64,000 nt of DNA from Dermatophagoides farinae (Eukaryota > Arthropoda > Arachnida > Sarcoptiformes > Pyroglyphidae). The notes below the pieces were generated by a model that saw only the letters and a program-made list of their open reading frames with translations, made no database searches and was not told the DNA's origin. The position numbers were made by a program, and so were the translations under genes. Positions 34,892 to 48,364 of the stretch are shown here, in pieces (the first letter of the stretch is position 1; each line of letters begins with the position of its first letter). The DNA lies in contig NC_134681.1 of the NCBI RefSeq assembly GCF_024713945.1, positions 2,170,001 to 2,234,000 of the forward strand, written 5' to 3'.

Positions 34892-37447
34892 GGTGTGTGG
34901 ATGGAAGAAAAATTTTTTCAAAAAACTTACTTATGCCAAGTTTATGTTACATGTTTGTGTGTGTGTGACTATTCATTTTTTCAATTTCATTATTTTTTAT
35001 TTTACAAAATAAAAATTCAAATAGTGACAAAAATCAAGAAAAATGAATACATTTTTTATACAATGCCAAAAAAAAAAACATTTCTTTCACATTCTGGCAT
35101 AGATTGATCTTCAATGTGTGAGTGTGCGAAGGTTTTTTTCCCATAAATTTTTTCAATATCCAAATCACAGCGGTAGAATTTTTGTAAAAGAGAAACAAAA
35201 CAAAACAGAAAAAAACAACCACCACTGGTCACTAAAATTATACAAGAGAAAAGTCAAATGCAAGAGCAAATGGGCAAATTCAAAACGAACGCGAATATAA
35301 AAATTAAAAAACAAAAAAAAAAATTGGCGAGTAGAAATAGAGGGAAAAAAATAATAATTAATTATTTAAATCTAATTAGGCTTGCCAGAAACAACAGCAA
35401 AAAAAACAGAAAAAGTGCGAGCAAGCGATTCTATATAGAATAAAAATTTGCATAAATGTGTGTAGACACACAATTATCCATCTATCTATATGATCTGGTA
35501 CATACATTAATAAAAATGTGTGTGTGTGTGTTACACAAACATTGTTTTCCGGTTAGTTCAGCTGTAATATCGAGAGAGAGAGAGAGAGAGAATGGGTGAG
35601 TGAGTGAGTGAGAGATAAAAATCCATAAAAAATGAATGAATGAATAAAAAAAAATATCGCAACATTATCATTTTATTCTAAACAATAGCCCGGTTATCAT
35701 ATCGATTGTTTTTGTTTTTGTTTTTTTTTTTTTTTGCTCATCTGGCTTTCTCTAGATTTGTAGCCAATTTATTCAAGGCAAATGCACATCTCAATCATAA
35801 TCATCATCATTATTATTATTATTATTCATAAACGGAATGAGATGAGAAAATAAAAAAAAATTCACAACACAAGAATCAAGAATTTGAAAATGATGATAAT
35901 TCTTATTATTATTATTATTATAAAAAAACACAGAATACAGAATATAGAAAATATATTACATTCTTGTTCTTGTCATCATTTTGATTATTATTAAGAATTT
36001 TGTTTTTTTTTTCGCCGTTTCGTTATTTTTATCATCATCATCATTTCTCATATATTTATCAAACATTCTTTATCTTTATCTTTGTCTTTCGCCGTTGTTG
36101 TTGTTGTTGTTGTTGTTGTCTATTTGCCATTGTTTTTCATTTATCTATCTATTTAAATGTAGTTGTTACAACGAATATGAAGAAGAAGAAAAATCATTTT
36201 TATCGCACACCCACACAGACACACACACACACACACAATGATTACATAGCGGAATATTCTTGATTTTTTTTCTTTCCTATTTTCGGATTCTTCAATATTC
36301 ATTTAGTTATGATAATAATGATAATATTTGTTTCTTCCTTTTTTTCTCTTTCTTTCTTTCTTTCTTTCGTTTTCTCTCATAGACAATCATTTATTTCATA
36401 GAATTCATTATTATTAGGAATTTTCTTTCTTTTTTTTTCGTTTCCAAACACTGTGTGTGTGTGTTGGCAAGTATGTTTCGCATCTAAAAAGATTCAATGG
36501 CCATAAATAAATGAATGAATATATTCTATGCTTTGTCTGCTGTCGTACTTTATTTTGCTTGTCTTCAAAATCATTTGCTTCGCATATATATGATGAAGAT
36601 GATTGTGTTTGCCTGGCTGGCTGGTTGGCTGGTTGGCTAGCCTAGTAGTAGATCTAGGCTGTTTTTTGACAAAAAAAAAAAAATCTACTAGATTCATCTT
36701 TGTACTTGCCACCATCAAATGAATGAAATGGAATTGGAAAACAAAAAAAAAAAATTGGAAAATAAAGACAATTTATGTCAGCATATTTTCTGGTGTCTGT
36801 GTGTGTTTGTGTGTGTGTGTGTGTGTGTGTATGTATGCGAATGGAATTGTGGGCGTTCATAGATATTATTATTATTTCATTTTCTTCTTCCAGGAACTAC
36901 TAATTTACACTTATTATTATCATCATCATCATCATCATGATCATTATGATTAAGGCAACGAAAAAATAAAAGCGAGAATCGGAAATAAAACAAATACAAT
37001 AACAACAACAACAACAACAAAAAACACAAATGAAAATGAAAATGAATATAATGCAAAAGATGATTGTAGAGGAAGAAAAAAAATGTAGAATTGTGTCTGT
37101 GTGTGTATGGACCAAAAACAATATGTTTATAAAATATGATGATGATGAACCAAAGATAATCGAAGAGAAATAAAAAACATTAATCAAATCTCCAAATGTA
37201 TCGAAAAATACACACACACACAAACAAATACATACACTGTAAATATTCGTGGATTAAATTTTTTTCTCTACTATTATTCCTTCTATGAATGTTTGTTTGT
37301 TTGGTTTTGTTTTATGGAATCGGTGATCTTTCAATGATTCCAATAAACGATTCTGGACTTTGTAATGTATTTTCTTTAGAATTGTTTGAATTGTTTCATA
37401 CCGCCATTGTCATTATTTTCATTTTGTCTATAGTCTAGACTCTAGAC

Positions 37448-37611
37448 CAGTGATTCTGAAACTTTTTTTGTCGCGGCACACTTTTAACGATTTCAAAATT
37501 TTGGCGGCACACAATTATTAAACCGCGCTGGTCAATCTAAAATTTGGCGGCACAATTTTAAAATTTTGTGACACACACAAAATGCCGCGGCACAGTGGTT
37601 GAGAATGACTG
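37448..37611. mobile_element. Non-autonomous hAT-type element (MITE), 164 bp
   Basis: The element begins CAGTGATTCTGAAAC and ends, read inward on the other strand, CAGTCATTCTCAACC, which gives imperfect terminal inverted repeats starting with CAG. It is flanked by a perfect 8-bp direct repeat, CTCTAGAC, at 37440-37447 and 37612-37619. An 8-bp duplication with T at position 2 and A at position 7 is typical of hAT transposons. Four GCGGCAC-type motifs occur inside, as in hAT subterminal repeats. It has no coding capacity, so it would need a transposase from elsewhere. Its GC-richer, CpG-bearing sequence contrasts with the flanks. Confidence 0.8.
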
Positions 37612-39706
37612 CTCTAGACAATGATACTAATAATTGTTCACAATGGATTTTTGTATTTTCGATTAGTTTTTTCTCTTGTTTGTTTGCGGTATTCATTGTG
37701 TCATCATCATCATCACGATCAAAACTCAAACGAAATAAAAAAAAAACATTTGCCACCGGAAGTGAATCATTTTTCCCATTTTGTCCGATTTGAGTGTTTG
37801 ATTTTGTTTCACAAACAACAACAACAACAACAACAGAAAACTTTGCCCAAGGATGAAAAAAAAGTATCCGAAAAAAATAAACCATACGCAAATAAAAAAA
37901 AACATGACAAATCGACCAGAATAATTTACACACACTCACACACACACAATTAATTATCCAGAATTGATCGAGAGAAAATGAAGGGCAAACATATTCAAAC
38001 AATCGAAACAAAAATGAAAATAGTTGAAATCAACATCCACAGCAGCAGTAGTAGCAGCAATGGAGATTTGTCCATTCATCATCGCAATGGTCATCATTAT
38101 TTGCGACTACTTTTTTTATAGGATCATAGAAAAAGGAATATTCCATATTCATGCCTGGAGCAAATTTCAAATTATAGTCATAATAATGAATGGATGATAC
38201 TAATAATTATTATTAATTCAAGCTAAAGACAACGAGATAAAAAAAATTATATTCCATATTTCCATATAGAAAACGAACGAATCATTGAAAATTCCATTTT
38301 TTTTGTTTTGTTTCAACGAATGAATGAATGATTCTTACTTCAGGCAATCTCCATTTTTTTTCTTCTTTGACAACCAAATATGGGACAGAAAGAGATAGAG
38401 AGAAAGAGAGAGAGGGAGAGAATTTCTTTAGTTTTTTTTTCTTTTCCCATTCTGCCACCACACTGTTTCGCTGCACACGCACATGATTAAATTGCTCATC
38501 CTTTTTTTTATTCCTCTATCTCGATTAATGGCATAGAAAGAATTTTTCTGGAAAAAAAATTAAAGAAAACACGTACACACACCAAATAGATTCTTTAGAG
38601 AAAGAGAGAGAAAACAAATCCATCGAATACAAATTTAAATTTTATTTGCATCTTTTTTTTCTTTTTCTATTTCACTAAAATCTAACTGAATTTGAATTTT
38701 TTCTTTTGCTCTTCTCGATGATGATGTAAATTCAAAATATTTGGATTTTTCATTTTTTTTCAAAACCACTAAAGGCTACATTGAAAACCATCATCATCAT
38801 CATCATCATCATCATCGTCGTCGTCAATCAATCGGAATCAGAATCGAATGAATTTTCTTTTCCATTGAATTGATTGAAACATTTGATTCTTTCATTTTAT
38901 TCAAAGTTTATTCTGGCAGATATAATGCGATTGAACATACATACAAAATAAACACTGCATTCAAAGCACACTGCATTCAAAACAAAAATTTTTTTTAATT
39001 GTAAATCACAATGGAAAAAAGAAGTGAATGATCACCACCACGATCATTAACAATTTGCTCCTAGATCGATACAAGAATTTTTGTTTTTTTTTTCGTTTCT
39101 CTTTCTCTATCGGTCTATTCATTTTCAATTATACTGTTGTGAATAATGATGATGATGATGATGATGATTATAACAGTGAAAAAGTAAAATAGAAAAAAAA
39201 ACGAATAGTTAGTATTTTTTTTTGCAGTCATTTAATTGTTTTTTTTTGTTTTGGTTCTTGTTGGATTCTTTCATTACAAATTCATCATTGTTTTTATGCA
39301 ACTGGAATTTACAATTTGGATGCAAATTGTTGTACATGTATCGGTTGAGGTGTTGTGGAAGAAACGTTGACATTAATATTGCAGGACAAGAATTACAACA
39401 ACAACAACAAACAACAACAAGATGATCATTTGATTCTTATTTGGTTAATTAGATTTTTTCTTTTTTTTTTGCTTTGTTCTTTGTGTGTGTGTGTGTGTGT
39501 GTAAAATAAATGAATGAAAAAAAAATTCTTCTTTTTTCTTTTGATTACAGGAATTAACTATATAAACCAAATGGACAAACAAACACACACACACACACTT
39601 ACACTGTGTTTTTATCAATGTATCAACCTACTCTTCAACTGGAAAGACGAGCGAGGATAGTCAAATACATAAAAATAGGCTGTGTAGCAAAAAAAAAAAA
39701 AAAAAC

Positions 39707-39732
39707 TGTCGCGACATTTTGGCGCCGTGAAC
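39707..39732 (+). other. CpG-bearing patch, possible LTR end plus primer-binding-site relic
   Basis: The palindrome TGTCGCGACA is followed by TTT and TGGCGCCGTGAACAC. A CA end followed closely by TGG is the layout of an LTR 3' end and a tRNA primer-binding site. No retroelement coding sequence or second LTR is visible nearby, so this is only a candidate. Confidence 0.2.
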
Positions 39733-41320
39733 ACAAAGAGAGAGAGAAAGAGAAAGAGAAAAACTGTTGAATGATGCATGTTGCTCTTTCTTTCAGCATG
39801 CATGTGTATAAATTGCGTGGCATCATTTTTTTTCTGTTCTTCCCATTGCCCATTCCATCACCAGAGTAGTATAACTTGCGTTCGATCAACCAATGTGATT
39901 TATAATAATGATGATCAATAAATGTACGTTTGTGTTTTTGAAATTTAAATTTTTTTATTTTGTAATTTCTTTTTTCCAGATGAGTAAATAAAATTTTCAA
40001 AACAAAAAAAAAAATAGAGAAAGAGAAAGAATCTTCATCTTGCAATTTTCAATTCAATTCATCAATATGGTGAAGTGTGTGTTGATGTGTGTGTGACGTT
40101 CTTGAAAATGATCCAAAACAAGATCATCATCATCATCAACGACAATAAACATTGAATCTAAATCTTTTTTTCGTAAATTCAAAACAAATTCAGTGAGAGG
40201 GAAATAGAGAGAGAGAGAGAGAGGGAAAGTGAGGGAAAAATCGAAATCGATTGAAATGAGATGTGAATGTTTTTGACATGAATTTTCTCTCTAGTTTTCT
40301 GGAACTTTTTATTTTTGGAGATTGTCTTTTCGATTTGTTTGTGAGAGTGTGTGTGTGTGTGTGTGTGTTGAGTACAACCAACAAAATCATTAGTTGGTTG
40401 GAAAAAACTTTTTCTCTCTCTCTCTCGCTTTTTTTGAATAAATTTCACTTTGAAATCAATCATTTAATGAAATTGGATGGTGAAACAAAAGAACGACAAA
40501 CAAAAACTGTGGTCAACAATATTGATTCATGATTTTAATGACGATGATGATGATGATGATAATAATGGATACAAACAGATCATCAGATGCAGAATTTTTG
40601 TTCTCTTCTCATTCTATTTTTCTATAATTCTGGATCTGGATATAGATTGGATATAACGTTTTATGTGATGATAGACAACAACGACCACTATTTTATTCTT
40701 CATTCATCGACAATTTTTTTTTGGTTTTGTCCTTTTTTTTCTTCTTCTTCTTCTTCACATTTTTACAATTGACATTTTTTCTGCTTACATCATCATCTTT
40801 TTACATTCATTCATTCAATTTATGTTTGATTCATTGTATCTAGAAACAAACAAACAACGCCAACTCCAACAACAACAACGCCAACGCCAACACCAACAAC
40901 AACAACAACAACAACAAAAAACGAGTAAAAAAAATTTTTTTAATAACAAAATTCTAATCGTAAAAGAATCAAAATCATCACGATATACAACAACAAGAAA
41001 AAAATCGAAGAAAAACAAAATAATTCCTCAAATAAATAAATAAATAAATATATTTCTGTTGCTTATAAAATAGGAATCAAGAATCAAGAATAAACTCTAA
41101 GAAGGAGGAATAATATAAAAAAAAAACAAAAATATTCTGGCATACTGAAACTTGATCAGCAGCAGCACAACAAATGTTGAACAACGACAACAACAACAAC
41201 AACAAAAAAAACCATTAGATGCAAATGTTGCTGATGTTTATATAATGCTATAATATTTACTGTGTGTGTGTGTGTGTGTGTATGCTTTTTATTCTGGACC
41301 AAAGAGCAAAAGTGCGAGTA

Positions 41321-41325
<5 letters not shown>

Positions 41326-41371
<46 letters not shown>
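41326..41371. repeat. (AG)n microsatellite, about 46 bp
   Basis: An uninterrupted AG run. A CA run of about 20 bp lies roughly 75 bp further right (from about 41444). Confidence 0.95.
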
Positions 41372-41374
<3 letters not shown>

Positions 41375-43060
41375 TGATGAAATTATATCAAGTTTTTTTT
41401 TCTGCCAAAATTTTTCTTTTTTTTTGCTGATCCAGAAACAACAAACACACACACACACACACACACGCAACGCACACACACACATTTTCCCTTTGGATTT
41501 GAATATATGGATGTTTTTTTTTTCTCTTGATGGGTTTCGTCATCGTTAAAATCATTATGAATTATATAACCAGCTCATTATTATTATTATTACCCACACA
41601 TAATAGTTTCACATATAAGATTTTCATTCATTTGTATTTTTTTTCTCTCTCAGTTCACTCAGTTTGTTTACTTTCCATAGTTTTTTTTTCTTGAAGACCA
41701 AAAAAAAAATTTGCCTTGATGGATCGACCAATGATTTTTTCATTTTTTTTCGTTTTTTTGATGGGCGTCATTATTTATAACGATGATGATGATGAGGGTA
41801 ACGTGAAAATTTTTTAAAATTTTCAAAATTTCAAGCATTTTTTTTGTTTGTTTATTTATATTTCAGAAACCTTTAGTGAAAACAAAACAAAAAAAAATTA
41901 CAGTGTAATAATTGTAGCTAGAGATATTTATTATATATCGATCATTTTGGATTTTAGGACAAAGTTTCTGTGTGTGTGTGTGTGTGTGTGTGCAAGTGTG
42001 TGTGGAGAATAATCTTTGAACATGAATTGATAAATTGATTTTTTTCATTTTTATTCCAACGTCATCATCATCATCATCATCGTAATCATTTATCATTTTT
42101 ATTACATTTATATATCAATTTTTTTCAATTTTACATTCCATTGCAATATAACAATTTCATTTTATTAATAATCAAATTTTGATTTTGGAATGTGAAAAAA
42201 AAACAAAGTTAATGCTTTGGAACAAAAATGGGGAAAAAAAATCAATCACGGTATGTCACTGTGTGTCATTGAGAATTGCGGAGTTTTTTTTTCTCCTATA
42301 GGATTTCGTATTCTATAATGTTTGCTAATTAACATCATTCCATCAATGATGACGACGATGATGATGGAGAGATATGCACGAAGAAGAAAAAAAAATATAA
42401 ACGAATCTGTGGAATTCAACTGAGGAATTTTTTTTCTTCTTCTTCTTCTTCAAATTTAAAATGTAAACTTTTCTTCTTATTTAAATTATTATTATTACTA
42501 TTATTATGTCATCACTACATCAATAATGCAATGATGATGAAGATGAATGGAAACGAAGGATGAAATTTTTTTTTTTTTTTTTTTTCTGCTACATAACAAG
42601 ACAAAGCGGATTTTTAGTTTGTCATACAAAGATTTTTGTTGAAAAATTTCTACACAACAGAAATATAATGCGAAAGAGGAATGTTTTTTTTCCAAGTTGT
42701 TGAGACCAAAAAAAATAAAAAAAAATATGACAACTTTTCGGTGTCTCTTTTATTCCCAGAAAACATTGAAAATGAAACTAAAAATTCTATGAGAAAATAA
42801 CGGACAATTTCAAAAAAAAAATTGACAGATTTTTTTCTTCTCACTCACTCACTCACTATCTTTATTGAAATTTTATGGAATTTCATTTTCACATTGCCAT
42901 CACACACACACAAGACAGACAACACACAAACATTCTGTGTTTGTTGATCCTTTTTGTGAACATATAGATGGCTGGAATTATTTTTATTTTTATTTTTTTT
43001 TTGGTTCTTCATATTTTTCAACAACAACAACAACAACAACAGTAATAAAAATATTGAAGA

Positions 43061-43094
<34 letters not shown>

Positions 43095-46000
43095 CATAAA
43101 CATAAACCGAATGTCAAACATCATCATGATCAAATCTTAATGTCATCGATGAATGTTCATTTTATTTTGTCTTGTATCTGTCTCTCTCTCTCTCACTCGC
43201 TCGCACATTTTTTTTGGGGTGATAAGTAGTAGTATTATTTACAATGATGATGATTTTCAAAATTTTTATTTTTCTCTTTTGATATTTTTGTCATGTCATA
43301 TGTGAAAATTGAAAGAAATGAAAATGAAAATGAAAATGAATGAATCTTATATAGGATTCAATGATGATGTCATCATGTTTTTTATTATTATTATTTTTTT
43401 TACATCTAAATAAAAAAATTTGTCATCATCATCATCATCATATATCATTTTTTCACATCAATAATCAATCGGGAAAAGTGGGAGTATTTTTTTTCTTCTG
43501 GCCTCCACCCACGCCGTCACAAGATGAGCAAACAAAAACATTCGACATCATTTTTTTTCAACATCACATCTTAACAACTAGAAAAAAAACAACTAAGCAG
43601 CGAAAAATGTCAATGCTATAACCTCGTTGTTGTTGCTGTTGTTGTTGTTTGACTGAATAAATTATTAATTATTATTCAACACCAACATTATGACAACAAC
43701 AACAACAACAACAGCAACCATTTTCATTATTGATGATGAAGATGATGATAAAAAAAAAATATGAAGACGATAAATAAAGATCAATAAGATCACATGAGAT
43801 GAAATGAAATGATGTGTGTGTGTGTGTTATTGATCCACATCTATATCGATATAATATAGTCGTATACAATGGAAATAATAAATACTTTATTTATTATCAA
43901 AAAAAAAAAAAAAAATGTTCATCATCGATAATCATGTGCCTATGGCCATGATTATGGATGTATTCTGTTGTTGGTGGTGTTGGTGGCGGCGGTGGTGGCA
44001 GTGGTGGTTCAATATAAATAAAAAAAAAAAAAAATACATTTGACATATGTCACATTACACACAAAATTATAGATAATTGAAACGTGCTATGTATATACAC
44101 TGCCTGTGTATTAATGATGATGACCACCATGTATAGAATATTATTTTTCTTTCTGTATTTAGTATTGAGAAAAAAAATTGAAATTGAAATTGAAATTGAA
44201 ATTTGATATTCGATATATTGTATTATATAGATATAGAGAAATGAAATGAAATGAAATTTATTTGAATGTAAAATGTAAAAAAAAACACTGCTGCTACTGT
44301 CGTTGTCGTCGTCATTGTCGTTTTTGTTAAAGCATCGACATCCATTATCAACAACAACCAAAAAAAAAAAAAAAAAATTGGTAAATGTTTTTTTCATTAC
44401 TCTACTTCTTTCTCTCTATTATTACATAAATAATTAATGAAAAATTTTTCATTTTCATTTCTCTCGTTACACACTCACTAACACAAACATAAAAAATCCA
44501 ATGATGACAATTAATTATGATTATTATTATTATTATTGTGGTAGAGATTTTTACCAGCCTCACCCACACAACCAACACCCACACCATCACCACTACAGCA
44601 GGAATTATTCTGCAAAAATTGAATTTTGAATCAACAAATAAATAAATAAACAAACAAACAAACGACGATGACGACGACAACTAAAGACATTGTTTTTCTG
44701 GCCTCATTAAAAAAAAAAATCAAAATGAAACCAAAATGACGACAAAAATACACTGGTTTACATACATAAATCATTTTATATATCTGAATCTACAGCAAAA
44801 AAAAAAAATTGAATTAAAAAAAGAATAAATTGAACCAAGAATCAAGAAACATACGAATATAAGAATCCAAATGAAAGTAAAGTTCAAAAGAAAACGACAA
44901 CAACAATAATAAAAAACCTATATATACGACATACACATGAATATTCTACAAATTAAACAATTTTTTTTTCTTCTGTAATGAGAAAATTGAATTGAATTGA
45001 ATTTGAATTTGGTTGGCTTAAATCCTCATTTTTTTCCATTTAATTTACTCAAATCCATTTTTCTATGTGGTTTATATTGCTATCGAATTCAGCATCTTTT
45101 TTTTAATTTTCTAAACGAGCAATAATGACAATGAAAATTTTGCAATTTTTTTCTCTCTCTCTCTCATTTATAAGATTTTCATCATAATCTTGTTTCATTT
45201 GTGCAACCAAAATGACGCTGCTTTTAGATTTTTTGAAGCCCATTTTGAATTGAAATTAAATTTATTTGGCTGACACAAATTCACATTTGTCAATGTTCAA
45301 AAAAAAAAAAAAAAAAAAACGAAAGAAAACCACATCATGACAATTTATCATTTGGATTTTTTTTGTCGAGGAGATTATTTGTGTATTTGTGTGTGAGAGA
45401 AGAGAATCGGAAATCAAAATAAAGAAAATCCTCAATGACAAACGAAATATAAACAAAATGACATGATAATGACCAAATTAAACTGACAATTTTTTTTTCT
45501 ATTCAATCAGAATAATATCCGGTTGATGGTGACGTTGAACAACAACAAACCATCAACATCAACATTAATGGAATCGAAAACGAAAGCAAAAGAAAATTTC
45601 CATCCAATTTTCAGCAACAAACCAACAATAATAAAGAGAATAATTTGATTAATTTACCGGCTGCTTTATCATTCTTATCATCATCATTGATAGAAAGTTG
45701 TTGTTGTTGTTATCGATGATTTACAGAATCTATAGAACCAAAATAAATGATGGTGATGTAAACTTTTTTTTCCAATCAACCATCATCATCATCATCATCA
45801 TCATTTCACATCACATCACATAAAATCAGATCTAATCATCATCATCTTCATTTATTGATTATATTTAGTGTTGATGACTAAAAATAGATGAAAATTCTTC
45901 CAAATATAAGAATATATTTGCTGTTGATCAAATTCAATCAGATTTTTTTTTCTCTCTCTCTCATATTATTTTTTTTCCCATTTGTTTGTCTGTTTATTGA

Positions 46001-46661
46001 TTCCATTTTGTCACATATAAAATAATCACAACTAAACATTGCAGAATATTCGGTTTCAACAACAACAACAACAACAACAACAAAACAGCAGCAACAGAAT
46101 ATTGTTCAGAATCAAGTGTATAACTGGAAACACTTGGAATTATATTATATTAAATGAATATATGCAGAAAAAAATTGAAAGAAAAGAAGCCAAACAAATT
46201 GGACAATTTTTTTTTCATCATATTTTGTTCATCGATTCATAGAGCTGCTAATGCTGTTCATTCATTTTGTTTTCATTTGTTCACTATGATGTGTTGTTTG
46301 TTATGTGAAACGGAAAACAAACACTGAAGAACATTTGGCAGAAAAAGAGAGATAGAGACAGAGAGAGAGAGAGAGAAAGAATGGAAAAAAAACAATAAAT
46401 GATTGTCTCTACGTATAGTTATCATCATTATTATTATTATCATCATCATCATCATCATCATTATTCGTTTTCTTGGAACAATTGAACCCTAAATAAAATG
46501 TGAACTAAATTGATTTTTCAGTGGCCAAACTGAATCGAACAGCAGCCAAAGTAATGATTATTGAAAAGCAAGACAAAAAGAGAGAGAGAGAGAAAACGAC
46601 TTTTTTTTCCTCCATTAGAATTATCAAACATGTGTGCATTGATATATAAATCTCGCTTGAA

Positions 46662-46681
46662 ATATATATATATATATATAT
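46662..46681. repeat. (AT)n microsatellite, 20 bp
   Basis: A pure AT alternation of about 10 units, self-complementary. Confidence 0.9.
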
Positions 46682-48248
46682 TGATCCAAGAAAAAAGACA
46701 ACAACAACAAAAAAATGTGATTTACATGACCATGATGATCAACTTTCAATAATGATAAATTGATGATATCCATCTTAACAATTTATATAAGTCATGATTT
46801 TATATATGATCATGATTCTCATATTTATAGTTTTTTTTTTGGTCATCATCGTCATTGTTTTTTTTTCTCGCCATAATATCGCCATGTTTGTCATAATAAT
46901 AATAATAAAAAGTGAATGAAGAAAAAGATAAGAAATACTTGAATAGCAGAAAATTAATGCATGAACTATGATGATGATTATGATGATGATGATAATAAAA
47001 ATGTAATCAGTTGACCATTATTATTATTATTATTATTATTATTATCATTTTACCAAGTACAGTGGCCACTCTACTTATTTATTTACTATGCTTATAAGAA
47101 TAATTGAGTTCCAGAAAAAAAAATGTAACGTAGCTAGAATTTCTAACTAATCAATGCACAGTGGATGTTTTCATTCAATGTGTCCATTTGAAATTCTGAA
47201 ATTTCAACCAAAAATGTATAATTTTCTCGCTCTCTCTATCTTGTTTCTTTTGTTCTTTTCTTTTTTTTTCATCATCATTATCATCATGCCAACATTTACA
47301 TTGTAATTTAGATTTGTTTGTCATCATATCATAAATAAATGTAATCAATAATAATGATGAAGAAAAAAATTTTTTTTTTTTCGTTTTTGTTCCAATAAAT
47401 AACAAAATTCTCAACAAAAAGGGATTGCTAGAGGATATATGTAATGATACATTTGGCAAAATTAATCAATCAATCAATCAATCGTTAGAATTATTGATCA
47501 TCATATAATAATAATGAATATTAATCAAATGATGATATATGATATGATGAAATATGATGTAATTTATTATTATTACTGTAATAAATTATTGATTTCTTGG
47601 AAAACACAAACATAGAGAGAGAAATAGACATATAGAAATTGAAAACCACAGCTATGGATAAGGTGTCAATGATGGATAATCATCATCATCATCATCATCA
47701 TCTTCATGAACAAAATAGGAAAAAAAACTAAATTTGTATTTTGTGTGTGTGTGTTATGATGATGATACTGATATGGTCATATTGAATAAATATTTGAGGA
47801 AATCAGACAAAAATGGACCAGAAAAAAACCAACTGGATTGACGAATAACGAACCACAACAGGAAATTGTCTTGTGCAAATATACAACATTTTAGCATCAC
47901 CAACAGCACCAGTATCAATGGCTAATCAACAATCTGATCATCTACCGCTGTATATGAAACATGCACGCAATTAGATTTTTTTTTTTTTGGTTCTACTAAA
48001 CAGAAGAAAGAAAAAACATGACCAGAATTTTGTTGAAGAAAGGAAAAATGATCTGATGAGACCGATATTTTTTATTTATTTATTTATTTTGGTTCTGTTT
48101 TTGACAATTGTTTGTCTGTATTTTTTTGTGAATAAAAAAAATTCTTTTTTTTTGCCATATCATCGATATTTTTTTTTGTTGATTCAATTTTTCGTGAAAA
48201 TAAAAAAAAATTCATTCAATTTACTTGAATAATAAAATGTGAAACAAT

Positions 48249-48263
48249 CTCGCCATCTATTGG
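48249..48263 (-). promoter_or_regulatory. CTCF-like motif downstream of the serpin
   Basis: Read on the minus strand it is CCAATAGATGGCGAG, close to the animal CTCF core (CCA, then AG[AG][GT]GGCGC). It lies 100 bp past the serpin stop. A second core, ATAGATGGC, occurs at 48300-48308 in the opposite orientation. Binding is inferred from the motif only. Confidence 0.3.
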
Positions 48264-48279
48264 ACAAGAAGAATCAACA

Positions 48280-48285
48280 TTTATT
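48280..48285 (-). terminator. Polyadenylation signal AATAAA of the serpin gene
   Basis: AATAAA on the minus strand, 80 nt past the TAG stop and followed by T/G-rich sequence on that strand, at a usual distance for a short 3' UTR. Confidence 0.5.
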
Positions 48286-48364
48286 TTTGTGATACAAAAA
48301 TAGATGGCAATGTATTCGGTTTTGGTTTTGGTTTTTTGATTTTGGATTTTGATTTTTTTTCCCC

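Larger units (their letters stand above)
20001..37439. other. Gene-poor, microsatellite-rich DNA
   Basis: I see no gene. It continues the same repeat-saturated texture, with a long GA run (22905-22949), a CAA run (26480-26521), tandem ATCAGTAAA (27941-27976) and a long GT run (34816-34887). Isolated GC-rich motifs worth noting are GGCGCC at 20922-20927 and GCGTGGGCG at 26455-26463. Confidence 0.6.
37620..48279. other. Gene-poor, microsatellite-rich DNA before the serpin
   Basis: I see no protein gene between the small hAT-type element and the serpin 3' end. It contains a long AG run (41326-41371), an AT run (46662-46681), a CpG-bearing patch with TGTCGCGACA (39707-39716) followed by TGGCGCC, and many ATC/ATG and GT/AC tracts. 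Together with the two preceding stretches this makes about 41 kb without a recognisable gene. Confidence 0.6.
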
